From JAJYUU01 sp963822955 (GTDB taxonomy: Bacteria; Actinomycetota; Actinomycetes; Streptosporangiales; Streptosporangiaceae): 64,000 bases of DNA. Below are positions 17,222 through 25,454 of this stretch, one piece after another. A program made the translations under genes and the position numbers. The DNA is taken from the NCBI GenBank assembly GCA_963822955.1, contig CAWGJS010000001.1:1240001-1304000 (forward strand). Direction: 5' to 3'. Each line of letters opens with the position of its first letter. Within the stretch, counting starts at the first letter, position 1. The notes under the pieces were generated by a model. That model searched no databases, had not been told where the DNA came from, and saw only the letters and a list, made by a program, of their open reading frames with translations.

Positions 17222-18364
17222 TCAGTCGCGAAGCACCCATAGGCACTGCGCTTCGCTCTCTCCGACATTGCGCCATGCGTCGATCCGACGGCGGGACGCG
17301 AGCAAGGTCTCCCCGCGGCGAAGGACCGGACGCCCCGATCCGAGCATCACCTGCACAAGGCCGCTCACCACGCCGACAAGCTCGGCACCTTTGTGAGTGA
17401 AAGGGGCCTCGACGGTCGCCGATCGGGGCAATGAGATGAGGTAAGCGCGCATGCCCGCCTCGGCGTCGTCGAGCAGCGGGATGACCGAGCCTGAGGCCGC
17501 GTTGCCGATGCCGTGGCGCCTGCCAATCCGGTAGTCGGGTGTGACCTCGCCGCCGAGCAATTCGTCGAGCGTGATGTTCAGGCGCCGGGACAAAGCGAGC
17601 AGCGTTTCCAGGGACAGCCCTCGTTCGCCGCGTTCCACCTGAGAGATGGCGCTCGGAGAAACTTCAGCCAGGCGGGCGAGATCGCTCTGGCTGAGCTCTC
17701 GGCGCAGCCGGTAGGAGCGCAACGAGGCACCCACGCGCGCCGCGGCCAGAGCCGGCTGCAGCTGCGGTGTCCCGTCCTGGACGGAGTAGCGGAAAAGCTG
17801 ACCCTGGGTTCCCGGCGGGCGCCCTTCCGCTTTGCTGATCCGGAGGCGGCCCTCGCTGACGACGATGACACACTGGGTGATCTGCTCGATGTCGCGGTGC
17901 AAGCTTCGGTAGTGGCTTGCCCCAGGTACCGACCAGTAGGCAATGGCACCGAGGTCGAGCAGCATCGGGCAGCAACGCCCGAAGAAATCGCTCGCTGTCT
18001 GCATCCCCCATCTGTTCGACAGCTCCTCCAGGGAGTCAAAAAGCATCAGGGGGTTGCGCGCGGGGCCGCAGAAGTGCCGAACGGCGTCGAGCAGGCTGCG
18101 CGGGTTCGCCAAGGGCGTGCCTCTCCGCGCGTCGAGCGGCTCGATCCACGGCCACCGCTTCCTCACCTCAGCTGGATCGCTCGAGGCGACGACGTACCCG
18201 CTCTTGTCGAAGTCCTCGCGGCGCCGTGCTATCGCGTCATAGACAAGCCCCTGGGACGAGGCCTCTCCGGCCTCCCACACCCAGACGACGTTGTCACCCC
18301 AGTAGAGGCCATCGAGAGCGCGGTCAAGCTCGGCAATCCCAGTGCTGGCAGTTTCATTAGCCAT
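17222..18364 (-). CDS. RecA/KaiC-like + XRE HTH + cupin fusion regulator
   Basis: 380 residues. N-terminal about 1-190 resembles a RecA/KaiC-type ATPase fold (STGIAELDRALDGLYWGDNV). The P-loop position reads EAGEASSQG without the usual GKT/S, so nucleotide hydrolysis is doubtful. An XRE HTH (about 213-268) has ELSQSDLARLAEVSPSAISQ. A C-terminal cupin (about 300-375) has APFTHKGAELVGVVSGLVQV. XRE-cupin proteins such as PuuR control amine or amino-acid catabolism, which would fit the glutamine-synthetase-type cluster downstream; the ATPase-like front is unusual. Divergently oriented to the first universal stress gene. Confidence 0.8.
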   Translation of the reverse strand: MANETASTGIAELDRALDGLYWGDNVVWVWEAGEASSQGLVYDAIARRREDFDKSGYVVASSDPAEVRKRWPWIEPLDARRGTPLANPRSLLDAVRHFCGPARNPLMLFDSLEELSNRWGMQTASDFFGRCCPMLLDLGAIAYWSVPGASHYRSLHRDIEQITQCVIVVSEGRLRISKAEGRPPGTQGQLFRYSVQDGTPQLQPALAAARVGASLRSYRLRRELSQSDLARLAEVSPSAISQVERGERGLSLETLLALSRRLNITLDELLGGEVTPDYRIGRRHGIGNAASGSVIPLLDDAEAGMRAYLISLPRSATVEAPFTHKGAELVGVVSGLVQVMLGSGRPVLRRGETLLASRRRIDAWRNVGESEAQCLWVLRD

Positions 18365-18585
18365 GCTTCAAACGTTAAGCCAATCTGGAAGCCAATGTCA
18401 GGCCCCTAGGCCGGCGCTGTCGGCGGCGGGACGCCGGGGAGCCCCACGCCGAGGCACGGCAGGCATACAGCACTGCTACTAGAAAGTTCGAAGTCCATCT
18501 CATCTGCTTTACAGTTGTGTGGACATGAGATTGGCCTCCGCGCCATTGCGGCCGGGGTCGGAAGGAAATCAGTTGGGAGGATCTC

Positions 18586-19107
18586 ATGGCTGGTCTGGGC
18601 GACAAGGTGCCCGTACAAGACAAGGCGCCCGGGACCGGCACGCTGCCGGTGACCGAGTTCGGAACGAGCGCGCACCCGGTCTTCGGGCGAGTCCTCATTG
18701 CGGTTGAGGACGCGAAGCACGTGGAGCGCGCGGTCGAGCTGGCGAGGCGAGCCGGTGCAACGGAGGCACGTGTCCTTCACCTCAATCTGCGCGAGAACAT
18801 CAGGGGGATGCGCTTCCCGCTGGAGACGGAATCGGCGGCTTCGTATGTCGTCGAGGCAGCCGTCTTCGAGCTTCGCATGGCAGGGATCCCGGCCACGGGG
18901 CTGCTGCATCACGCCATCGTCGACCGAGCAGCCGAGGCAATCGTCGCCGAGGCCGCTGACTGGAATGCCGATCTCATCGTGCTTGGCGGGCCGCGACGCG
19001 GCGAATTTGCGACCCGGCTGCTGGGCAGCGTCACGCTGCGCGCCCTCGTGCACGCGCCCTGCCCGGTGCTGGTCGCTGATTACCGTTCTGCCGCTCAGGC
19101 CGCCTAG
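18586..19107 (+). CDS. universal stress protein (UspA family), degenerate ATP motif
   Basis: 173 residues with GGGAGG before the ATG. USP fold from about residue 33 (FGRVLIAVEDAKHVERAVEL) to the C-terminal strand CPVLVADY. The phosphate-binding segment reads GGPRRGEFATRLLGSVT instead of GxxGx9G(S/T), with Arg at the second glycine, so ATP binding may be altered. It carries a 30-residue N-terminal tail. It is closely related to the USP at 27661 (shared EAAVFxLRMAG segment). One of four USP-type genes in 10 kb. Confidence 0.85.
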   Translation: MAGLGDKVPVQDKAPGTGTLPVTEFGTSAHPVFGRVLIAVEDAKHVERAVELARRAGATEARVLHLNLRENIRGMRFPLETESAASYVVEAAVFELRMAGIPATGLLHHAIVDRAAEAIVAEAADWNADLIVLGGPRRGEFATRLLGSVTLRALVHAPCPVLVADYRSAAQAA

Positions 19108-19343
19108 GACCGAGCCGCGGGTGGCGCGGGCGGGACAACTTTCCCGGCCAGGGCCTGTGCGACGGGGATGACCACGAGTCTCCCATCGCGCGTCCGGACT
19201 GCGAATGAGGTTCCGTCCGCCTGCTCGAGGATGCCGAGCACGTCGGTCATCTGCTTGCTGTCAGCCGGTCCAGGGCGCCAGCGGATCACGACCCGCTTGC
19301 CGACATCGGAGGGCGTGAGCCGGACCTGCAGCCCGTACCACAT
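19104..19343 (-). CDS. small SH3-like domain protein
   Basis: About 79 residues if started at the ATG at 19343 (the frame is open upstream to 19469 but overlaps the opposite gene's leader). It reads LTPSDVGKRVVIRWRP, then TDVLGILEQADG and RDGRLVVIPVAQALAGKVVP. That pattern matches the N-terminal SH3-like domain of Rv0428c-type GNAT acetyltransferases, here without the acetyltransferase part. Stand-alone copies occur in actinobacteria; function unknown. Its last codons overlap the end of the upstream USP gene. Confidence 0.5.
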   Translation of the reverse strand: MWYGLQVRLTPSDVGKRVVIRWRPGPADSKQMTDVLGILEQADGTSFAVRTRDGRLVVIPVAQALAGKVVPPAPPAARS

Positions 19344-19487
19344 GCCGTTGCCACGCCCGTTCTTCTCGCCATAACCGAAGCCGCTTGCACCGCCCGAAAG
19401 CGTACTGTGCTCCGGCTTCGCGGGCGTGTTAGCCTCACACGAAGTCGCCATATGTGCTCGATGTGGCATGGCCGAGGGGCGGAGAGC

Positions 19488-20387
19488 ATGTGCGGAATCG
19501 TTGGCATCCGGCTAAAGAATCCTGACCTCTACCCAGCGCTCGGCGAGCTAGTCGCGGAGATGCTCGACCCGCTTGCATTAAGGGGCCCGGACTCAACCGG
19601 CGTGGCGATTTACTGCCACGACGCGCCTGATGGCGCGACCAAGTACTCGCTGTGCGCGCCAGCCGACGACTATGACTGGCCGGCCTTTGTCGGGGCGCTG
19701 GAAGCCACCGTCGGCGTGCTCCCGGTTGAGTTCCGCCGCCGGGGCAGGGATGCCGTGATCGTGACCCCGCTCAGCCCTGACACCGGCCCTGCCCTGCTCG
19801 CTGACATCGACCCCGCGGTCAAGCTGTTTGGATTCGGGTCGTCGATCGAGGTCTACAAGGACGTCGGGCCGGCGGCGGAGGTCTGCAAGAGATACGGAAT
19901 CGGCAGCATGGCGGGATACCAGGCGATCGGCCATACCCGGATGGCGACCGAGTCCGCGGTGACGATCGAGCACTCCCACCCCTTCGCCGTCGCCCCGGAC
20001 CTAGCGCTCGTTCACAATGGCACCTTCTCGAACTACGCGACCATTCGGCGGCAGCTTGCCGCGACGGGTGTCCACTTCGATACGGACAACGATTCCGAGG
20101 TGGCGGCGCGGTACATCGCGCGTGAGGTAAAAGCAGGCGCGGACGCCGAGGAGGCCCTGCGCCACACTCTCAAGGTCTTCGATGGCTTCTACACCCTGCT
20201 GCTCGCAACCGAGCAGTCGCTTGCCGTCGTGCGGGATTCCTTCGCCTGCAAGCCCATGGTGGTGGCCGACACCGCTGACTACGTGGCGGTGGCGTCGGAG
20301 TACGTGGCGCTCGCGAGCCTGCCCGATATCGAGAAGGCTGACGTGTTCGAGCCGATGCCCGAGGAGATCTGCACGTGGCAGAGCTGA
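19488..20387 (+). CDS. glxB: class II glutamine amidotransferase (GlxB/MgsA-like)
   Basis: 299 residues from the ATG at 19488 with GGAG upstream; the N-terminus MCGIVGIRLK places the catalytic Cys at position 2. Other Ntn-amidotransferase features are GHTRMATESAVT and ALVHNGTFSNY, plus DNDSEVAARYIA. Sequence type is the amidotransferase part of glutamate synthase as a separate subunit. The next two genes supply the GXGXG and FMN parts. In methylotrophs the homologous set forms N-methylglutamate synthase (mgsABC); in rhizobia it is called glxBCD. Here the product could be either, so the symbol is by arrangement. Confidence 0.85.
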   Translation: MCGIVGIRLKNPDLYPALGELVAEMLDPLALRGPDSTGVAIYCHDAPDGATKYSLCAPADDYDWPAFVGALEATVGVLPVEFRRRGRDAVIVTPLSPDTGPALLADIDPAVKLFGFGSSIEVYKDVGPAAEVCKRYGIGSMAGYQAIGHTRMATESAVTIEHSHPFAVAPDLALVHNGTFSNYATIRRQLAATGVHFDTDNDSEVAARYIAREVKAGADAEEALRHTLKVFDGFYTLLLATEQSLAVVRDSFACKPMVVADTADYVAVASEYVALASLPDIEKADVFEPMPEEICTWQS

Positions 20388-21067
20388 CGGTGGTCGAGCT
20401 TAGCTGCGCCGAATTGTCGGTGCGGGAGATAAACACCGTGCTCGGCGGCCTCCCGGATGGAACAGTCGTCCGGATCACCCAGCCGCGCGGCCACCACAAC
20501 CTGGCTGTCGGCCTCTCCGGACGACTGGATATCACGATCGGCGGGAACGCCGGCTATTTCATCGGCGGCTTGTGCGATGGTCCGGACATCACTGTCGAGG
20601 GTTTCGTTGGCTGGTCAGTCGGCGAAAACCTGGGCTCGGGCGTGATCCGGGTGCGCGGCAACGCTTCCGAGTGCGCGGGAGCATCCGCTCGCGGCGGCCT
20701 GATTGTGATCGACGGCGACGCGTCGTCGCGCGCCGGAATCTCGCTCAAGGGCGCCACGATCGCAGTCGCCGGCGATGTCGGGCACATGACCGGCTTCATG
20801 GCACAGGCCGGCACCATTCTCGTCGGCGGCGACGCTTACGACTCGCTTGGCGACTCGCTTTACGAGACCGTCATCTACGTCGCCGGGAAGATTCGCTCGC
20901 TCGGCTCTGATGCGAAGATCTCCGAACTCGGCGAGTCAGACGTCGCCGCCGTCCGCGACCTGGCGTCAGCTGCCGGCTTCGCGCACATCTCACCAGAGGA
21001 TGTCACCAAGGTCACATCCGCCAAGACCCTGTACCGCTTCGACGCGCTGAAGGACCAGAAATACTGA
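20375..21067 (+). CDS. glxC: glutamate synthase GXGXG-domain subunit (GlxC/MgsB-like)
   Basis: 230 residues, GTG start overlapping the end of glxB by 13 bp. It is a single right-handed beta-helix of GXGXG type: repeated turns such as VGENLGSGVIRVRGNAS, GASARGGLIVIDGDASS and DVGHMTGFMAQAGTILVGGD. In glutamate synthase this domain separates the active sites. In the split enzymes it is an independent structural subunit. Its position between the amidotransferase and the FMN subunit is the standard order. Confidence 0.85.
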   Translation: MAELTVVELSCAELSVREINTVLGGLPDGTVVRITQPRGHHNLAVGLSGRLDITIGGNAGYFIGGLCDGPDITVEGFVGWSVGENLGSGVIRVRGNASECAGASARGGLIVIDGDASSRAGISLKGATIAVAGDVGHMTGFMAQAGTILVGGDAYDSLGDSLYETVIYVAGKIRSLGSDAKISELGESDVAAVRDLASAAGFAHISPEDVTKVTSAKTLYRFDALKDQKY

Positions 21068-22467
21068 TGGAGCCCCACGCCTCCGACGCTCATCCCAACG
21101 GGCAAGCGCCAGCGACCGGCCATGGACCCATTCCGTGGACCGGGACCGAGGTCAGCCATACCTTTCCACCGTCCGTCATCGGCCAGATCCATGAGATGGC
21201 CGAGGTGGGCAGGTACGAGATTCGCGGCTGGGGAGCGAAACGGCGGTTGCCGACCTTCGACGACCTCGTCTTTCTCAGCGCGTCACTGACCAGGTACCCG
21301 CTGGAGGGCTACCGGGAGCGATGTGACACCACGACGGTGCTCGGCAGCCGGTTCGCCAGCAAGCCGATCGAGCTGGCGATCCCCATCACGATCGCCGGGA
21401 TGAGCTTCGGCTCCCTGTCCGCGCACGCCAAGGAGGCACTCGGCCGGGCCGCGACGGCTGTCGGAACGTCCACGACGACCGGCGACGGAGGCATGACCGA
21501 GGAGGAACGCAAGGCATCGAAGACGCTCGTCTACCAGTGCCTGCCGTCGCGCTACGGGTTCACACTGGATCACGTCCGTGCGGCAGACGCGATCGAGGTC
21601 GTGATCGGGCAAGGCGCGAAACCGGGCGGCGGCGGGATGCTGCTCGGCCACAAGGTGAGCGAGCGGGTGGCAGAGATGCGGACGCTGCCCGCCGGGATCG
21701 ACCAGCGCTCCGCCTCCCGGCACCCCGACTGGACTGGGCCAGACGACCTGAGGATCAAGATCGAGGAACTGCGCGAGGCTACCGGCTGGGAGAAGCCCAT
21801 TTACGTCAAGCTCGGTGCCACCAGGGTCGAGCACGACGTCAAGCTCGCGGTGGCGTCGGGCGCCGATGTCGTGGTGGTCGATGGTATGCAGGGAGGCACC
21901 GGCGCGACGCAGACCGTCTTCATCGAGCACGCGGGCATCCCGACTCTGGCTGCCGTCCGGCTCGCGGCCGAGGCACTGCGGGATATCGGGATGGAAGACA
22001 AGGTGCAGCTGATCGTGTCCGGCGGCATCAGGTCGGGAGCCGACGTGGCGAAGGCACTAGCTCTCGGCGCCACCGCCGTCTCGATCGGCGTTGCCTCACT
22101 GGTCGGGCTCGGCTGTAACAAGCCCACGTACCGGATGGGCGGTGAGGATCACGACGCGACGGCCGACTACGCGGCGATCGGCACCGCTCCTGGTTACTGC
22201 CACCACTGCCACACCGGCCTGTGCCCCGTCGGCGTGACGACCCAGGATCCTGATCTAGAGCGCCGCCTCGACCCCGAAGTCGGGGCGCAATGGATGACCA
22301 ACTACCTCAAGGCGCTCACCATGGAGCTCACCGCGCTGGCCAGGGCTTGCGGCAAATCCAACGTTCATCATCTCGAGCCCGACGACCTGGTCGCGCTCAC
22401 GATTGAAGCGGCGGCGATGGCCAAGGTGCCGCTGGCAGGCACGGACTGGATACCCGGGGAACGGTAG
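21067..22467 (+). CDS. glxD: FMN-binding glutamate synthase domain protein (GlxD/MgsC-like)
   Basis: 466 residues; ATG overlaps the preceding stop by one base. FMN barrel of glutamate synthase: MSFGSLSAHAKEALGRAA, GGGGMLLGHKVSERVAEM, VVVDGMQGGTGAT and LIVSGGIRSGADVAKALALG. The Cys cluster for the [3Fe-4S] centre is HHCHTGLCPVGVTTQ. It would transfer the amide or an amine-derived nitrogen onto 2-oxoglutarate, or methylamine onto glutamate in the MGS case. Complete length for this family. Confidence 0.88.
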   Translation: MEPHASDAHPNGQAPATGHGPIPWTGTEVSHTFPPSVIGQIHEMAEVGRYEIRGWGAKRRLPTFDDLVFLSASLTRYPLEGYRERCDTTTVLGSRFASKPIELAIPITIAGMSFGSLSAHAKEALGRAATAVGTSTTTGDGGMTEEERKASKTLVYQCLPSRYGFTLDHVRAADAIEVVIGQGAKPGGGGMLLGHKVSERVAEMRTLPAGIDQRSASRHPDWTGPDDLRIKIEELREATGWEKPIYVKLGATRVEHDVKLAVASGADVVVVDGMQGGTGATQTVFIEHAGIPTLAAVRLAAEALRDIGMEDKVQLIVSGGIRSGADVAKALALGATAVSIGVASLVGLGCNKPTYRMGGEDHDATADYAAIGTAPGYCHHCHTGLCPVGVTTQDPDLERRLDPEVGAQWMTNYLKALTMELTALARACGKSNVHHLEPDDLVALTIEAAAMAKVPLAGTDWIPGER

Positions 22468-22514
22468 GCCGCGACCGGTTCGCGTGTCCGGTGAGAACGC
22501 CAAGTCTGGAATGC

Positions 22515-22528
22515 GGGGCGAAGGACCC
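22515..22528. promoter_or_regulatory. candidate DevR/NarL-type box upstream of a USP gene
   Basis: ggggcgaaggaccc fits the 14-mer GGGRC-N4-GNCCC of DevR-type sites and lies about 65 bp before the USP start at 22591. DevR regulons in mycobacteria contain many USP genes. A single site of this length can arise by chance. Confidence 0.25.
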
Positions 22529-22590
22529 TTGCGCGCGCCGCTGAGAAGCTTCATCGTTGAGCCGGGAAAGTGGCAGCGAGGAGGCAGGCG

Positions 22591-23004
22591 ATGTACGAGC
22601 GATTGCTGGTGCCAATAGATCACTCTGAGTCCACTGAGCACGTGCTCGCGGCGGCCAAGGAACTGGCGGCCATGTCCAAGGGCGAGGTGTGGGTGATGCA
22701 CCTCCGCGAGCGGGAAGTCATGCGCGGCGGTGCGATACCGAGCGAGTCAGACCAGGAGGCCGAGGCAGGCGTCGACGCGGCGGTGAAGATGCTGACCGAC
22801 GCCGGCATCACGGCACACGGCGTGGTGGACGATGCCATCTTCGGGCACGCGGCCCGTTTCATTGTCGAAGCCGCCAACGAGCACGACGTCGGTGTGATCG
22901 TGATGGGCTCACGCGGGCGGAGCGATCTCGCCGGGCTGGTGCTCGGCAGCACAGCCCACAAGGTCATCCACCTCACCCACCGCCCGGTGCTTGTCGTCCG
23001 CTGA
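22591..23004 (+). CDS. universal stress protein (UspA family), intact ATP motif
   Basis: 137 residues from ATG 22591 (GAGGAGG upstream). Reads MYERLLVPIDHSESTEHVL at the N-terminus. The nucleotide motif GSRGRSDLAGLVLGST (G-2x-G-9x-G-S) is intact, followed by HRPVLVVR. It is therefore an ATP-binding USP, unlike the two larger paralogues in this cluster. Placed between glxD and the class I amidotransferase, probably in the same transcript. Confidence 0.88.
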   Translation: MYERLLVPIDHSESTEHVLAAAKELAAMSKGEVWVMHLREREVMRGGAIPSESDQEAEAGVDAAVKMLTDAGITAHGVVDDAIFGHAARFIVEAANEHDVGVIVMGSRGRSDLAGLVLGSTAHKVIHLTHRPVLVVR

Positions 23005-23033
23005 GCCGGCCATAGAGAGGCAAAGTCCGGGGC

Positions 23034-23759
23034 GTGACGCGAGCATGCGTGGTGCAGCACATCCGGTGTGAGCCGCCGGGGATCTTCGCGGATCTTCTTC
23101 GCGCGCGTGGCATCGGGATCGACACAGTCGAGATCGACGAGGGCGACGTACTGCCCGACTGGCAGGACGTCGACCTCGTCGTGGCGATGGGCGGGCCGAT
23201 GGGTGCCTACGACGAGGCAGACAATCCCTGGCTGGCTGGCGAAAAGCAGTGGATCGCGCAGGCAGTTCGAGCCGGCAAGCCGTACCTCGGGGTATGTCTG
23301 GGCGCGCAGCTGCTTGCCGCGAGCCTCGGCGCGAAGGTCAGCACCGGTCCGGCGCCTGAGGTCGGCGTGCTTCCGGTGACGCTGACCGCCGACGGGCAGG
23401 CAGACCCGGTCTTCTGCGCACTCGACGTGAGCTTCCCTGCGCTGCAATGGCACGGCGACACCTTCGACGTGCCCGCCGGCAGTGTCCGCCTCGGCTCGTC
23501 CGCCGCCTACCGGAATCAGGCGTTCCGATTTGGGGAGGTGGCCTACGCCGTCCAGTTCCACATCGAGGTGACTGACCACATGCTCAACGAGTGGCAGCAC
23601 GTCCCCGCCTACCGCGAGTCTGCCAGGCGCGCACTGGGCGAGTCCGGATTCGAGACACTCTCCAGAGCCTTCGGCTCTGCCAGCTCGTCGATGACCGCCT
23701 CAGCAACCAGCTTGTTCAACCGCTGGCTCGATCACAGCGGACTCACGGGTAACCATTGA
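23034..23759 (+). CDS. class I glutamine amidotransferase (GuaA-like, stand-alone)
   Basis: 241 residues, GTG start. Triad elements are visible: nucleophile elbow YLGVCLGAQLL (Cys about 88) and QFHIEV (His and Glu). Such stand-alone class I amidotransferases hydrolyse glutamine or gamma-glutamyl amides. Next to a GlnT-type synthetase a gamma-glutamyl-compound hydrolase role (as PuuD plays in putrescine use) is conceivable, though this protein is of the GMP-synthetase-like subgroup rather than PuuD itself. Same direction and spacing as the glx genes. Confidence 0.82.
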   Translation: MTRACVVQHIRCEPPGIFADLLRARGIGIDTVEIDEGDVLPDWQDVDLVVAMGGPMGAYDEADNPWLAGEKQWIAQAVRAGKPYLGVCLGAQLLAASLGAKVSTGPAPEVGVLPVTLTADGQADPVFCALDVSFPALQWHGDTFDVPAGSVRLGSSAAYRNQAFRFGEVAYAVQFHIEVTDHMLNEWQHVPAYRESARRALGESGFETLSRAFGSASSSMTASATSLFNRWLDHSGLTGNH

Positions 23760-24036
23760 CACACATTCCGCCATCGACCTACATTCACAGCCAATAGCTG
23801 GAACGGTGACTGGGATTGCACCAGCCAGGTGGACATCCGCTAGCTACCTCGTTCGGTGACAGTCCGATGATGTGCTGTCCGCAGGGTGCCCGCGCCTTTA
23901 ACAGGGCGTCTAGCTCTATTTGAACGTGAATGGGTCGATTATTTCGATTTAGCCGATCGCAGGTCCGGCGCTCTGGTGAAGCGTTCCGAATGGCACAGGG
24001 TGCACGGGCCTTACGAGACGGAGAGGCGGAGCCGAC

Positions 24037-25395
24037 ATGCCGGATGTCGCCGGCGAGCTGAGGGCACGGGCGGAAGCAGACGGCGTCGAGTTCTACTTCG
24101 CGATGTTCGTCGATATGCACGGCAGGCCCTGCGCCAAGATGGTGCCAGTCGAAGCGACCGATGTGCTGGTGGGTGGCGGCGCGGGTTTCGCCGGTTTCGC
24201 CGCGGGCCCGATGGGCCAGAGCCCGGCCGACCCCGACATGATCGCCGTGCCGGATCTGGCGTCCTACACGCACGTGCCATGGCAGCCCAACCTCGCCGTG
24301 CTGCAGTGCGACATCCACGTCGACGGCCAGCCCTGGCCGTACACTCCGAGACTCATCCTGAAGCGAATGCTCGACAAGGCGCGCGACCGTGGCCTTGACT
24401 ACCAGGTCGGCACGGAGGCGGAGTACTTCCTGGTCCGGCGCAACGACAACGGTGGCATCGAGGTCGCCGATCCGCTCGACCGGCTGGCTGGGCCCTGCTA
24501 CGACGCCAAGGGCCTGAGCCGCATGTACGACCACCTGACCACTGTCTCGAAGTACATGAACCTGCTGGGCTGGCAGAACTATGCCAATGACCATGAGGAC
24601 GCGAACGGCCAGTTCGAGCAGAACTTCCACTACGCGGACGCGCTGACCAGCGCCGACCGGCTTGTCTTCTTCCGCTTCATGGTGCACACCGTCGCCCATC
24701 AGGCCGGATTCGCAGCCACGTTCATGCCAAAGCCGTTCGCCAACCTGACGGGCAACGGCTTGCACCTGCACTCGAGCCTGTGGGACGCCAGCACGGGTGC
24801 CGAGCTATTCGCCGATCCGAGCGACTCGCGCGAGCTCGGCCTGTCGCAGCTCGCGTACCAGTACATCGCCGGCCTGATCGACCATGGGCCCGCGCTGGTC
24901 GGGGTGACCTGCCCGACCGTGAACTCCTACAAGCGGATGGGCGTCGGCGCGCCGCTGTCCGGCGCGACCTGGGCCCCGGCGTACGCGACCTACGGCGGCA
25001 ACAACCGGACTCAGATGCTCCGGGTGCCCGACGGCGGACGCGTCGAGAACAGGGGCGTCGACGGCTCGGCGAACCCGTACCTCGCGATGGCGGCGCAGCT
25101 TGCCGCCGGCCTGGACGGCATCGACCGGGCCCTCGACCCGGGTGAGCCGAACCGCGACAACCTTTACACGCTGTCCGCCGAGGAGATTGCCAGGCGCGGC
25201 ATCAGGACGATGCCGCCGACGCTGCTGCACGCGATGGACGAGCTCGTCGCGGACGACGTCATGCGTGACGCGCTCGGCAAGACGCCCGACGGCGATTACG
25301 TCGACTATTTCGCGCAGGTCAAGCGCGAGGAGTTCCACGCCTGGCACTCCATCGTCAGCGACTGGGAAGTCGAGCGTTACCTGACGCTCTATTAG
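24037..25395 (+). CDS. glnT: glutamine synthetase type III / GlnT family
   Basis: 452 residues. GS catalytic elements: YQVGTEAEYFLV (metal-binding Glu), ANGQFEQNFHYADA, TGNGLHLHSSLW (ATP/metal), NSYKRMGVGAP (glutamate loop) and RVENRGVDGSANPYLAMA. It belongs with GlnT and gamma-glutamylmethylamide synthetase (GmaS) rather than the housekeeping GlnA: it is short and accompanied by glxBCD. The two activities cannot be separated by sequence here. A 277-bp gap before it may carry its own promoter. A permease follows 59 bp downstream. Confidence 0.85.
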   Translation: MPDVAGELRARAEADGVEFYFAMFVDMHGRPCAKMVPVEATDVLVGGGAGFAGFAAGPMGQSPADPDMIAVPDLASYTHVPWQPNLAVLQCDIHVDGQPWPYTPRLILKRMLDKARDRGLDYQVGTEAEYFLVRRNDNGGIEVADPLDRLAGPCYDAKGLSRMYDHLTTVSKYMNLLGWQNYANDHEDANGQFEQNFHYADALTSADRLVFFRFMVHTVAHQAGFAATFMPKPFANLTGNGLHLHSSLWDASTGAELFADPSDSRELGLSQLAYQYIAGLIDHGPALVGVTCPTVNSYKRMGVGAPLSGATWAPAYATYGGNNRTQMLRVPDGGRVENRGVDGSANPYLAMAAQLAAGLDGIDRALDPGEPNRDNLYTLSAEEIARRGIRTMPPTLLHAMDELVADDVMRDALGKTPDGDYVDYFAQVKREEFHAWHSIVSDWEVERYLTLY

Positions 25396-25454
25396 GCAGC
25401 ATCGCTACGCGGTCGCGTCGAGCGCCGGAGTAGTCCGGCAGGAACGGAGCGGAC

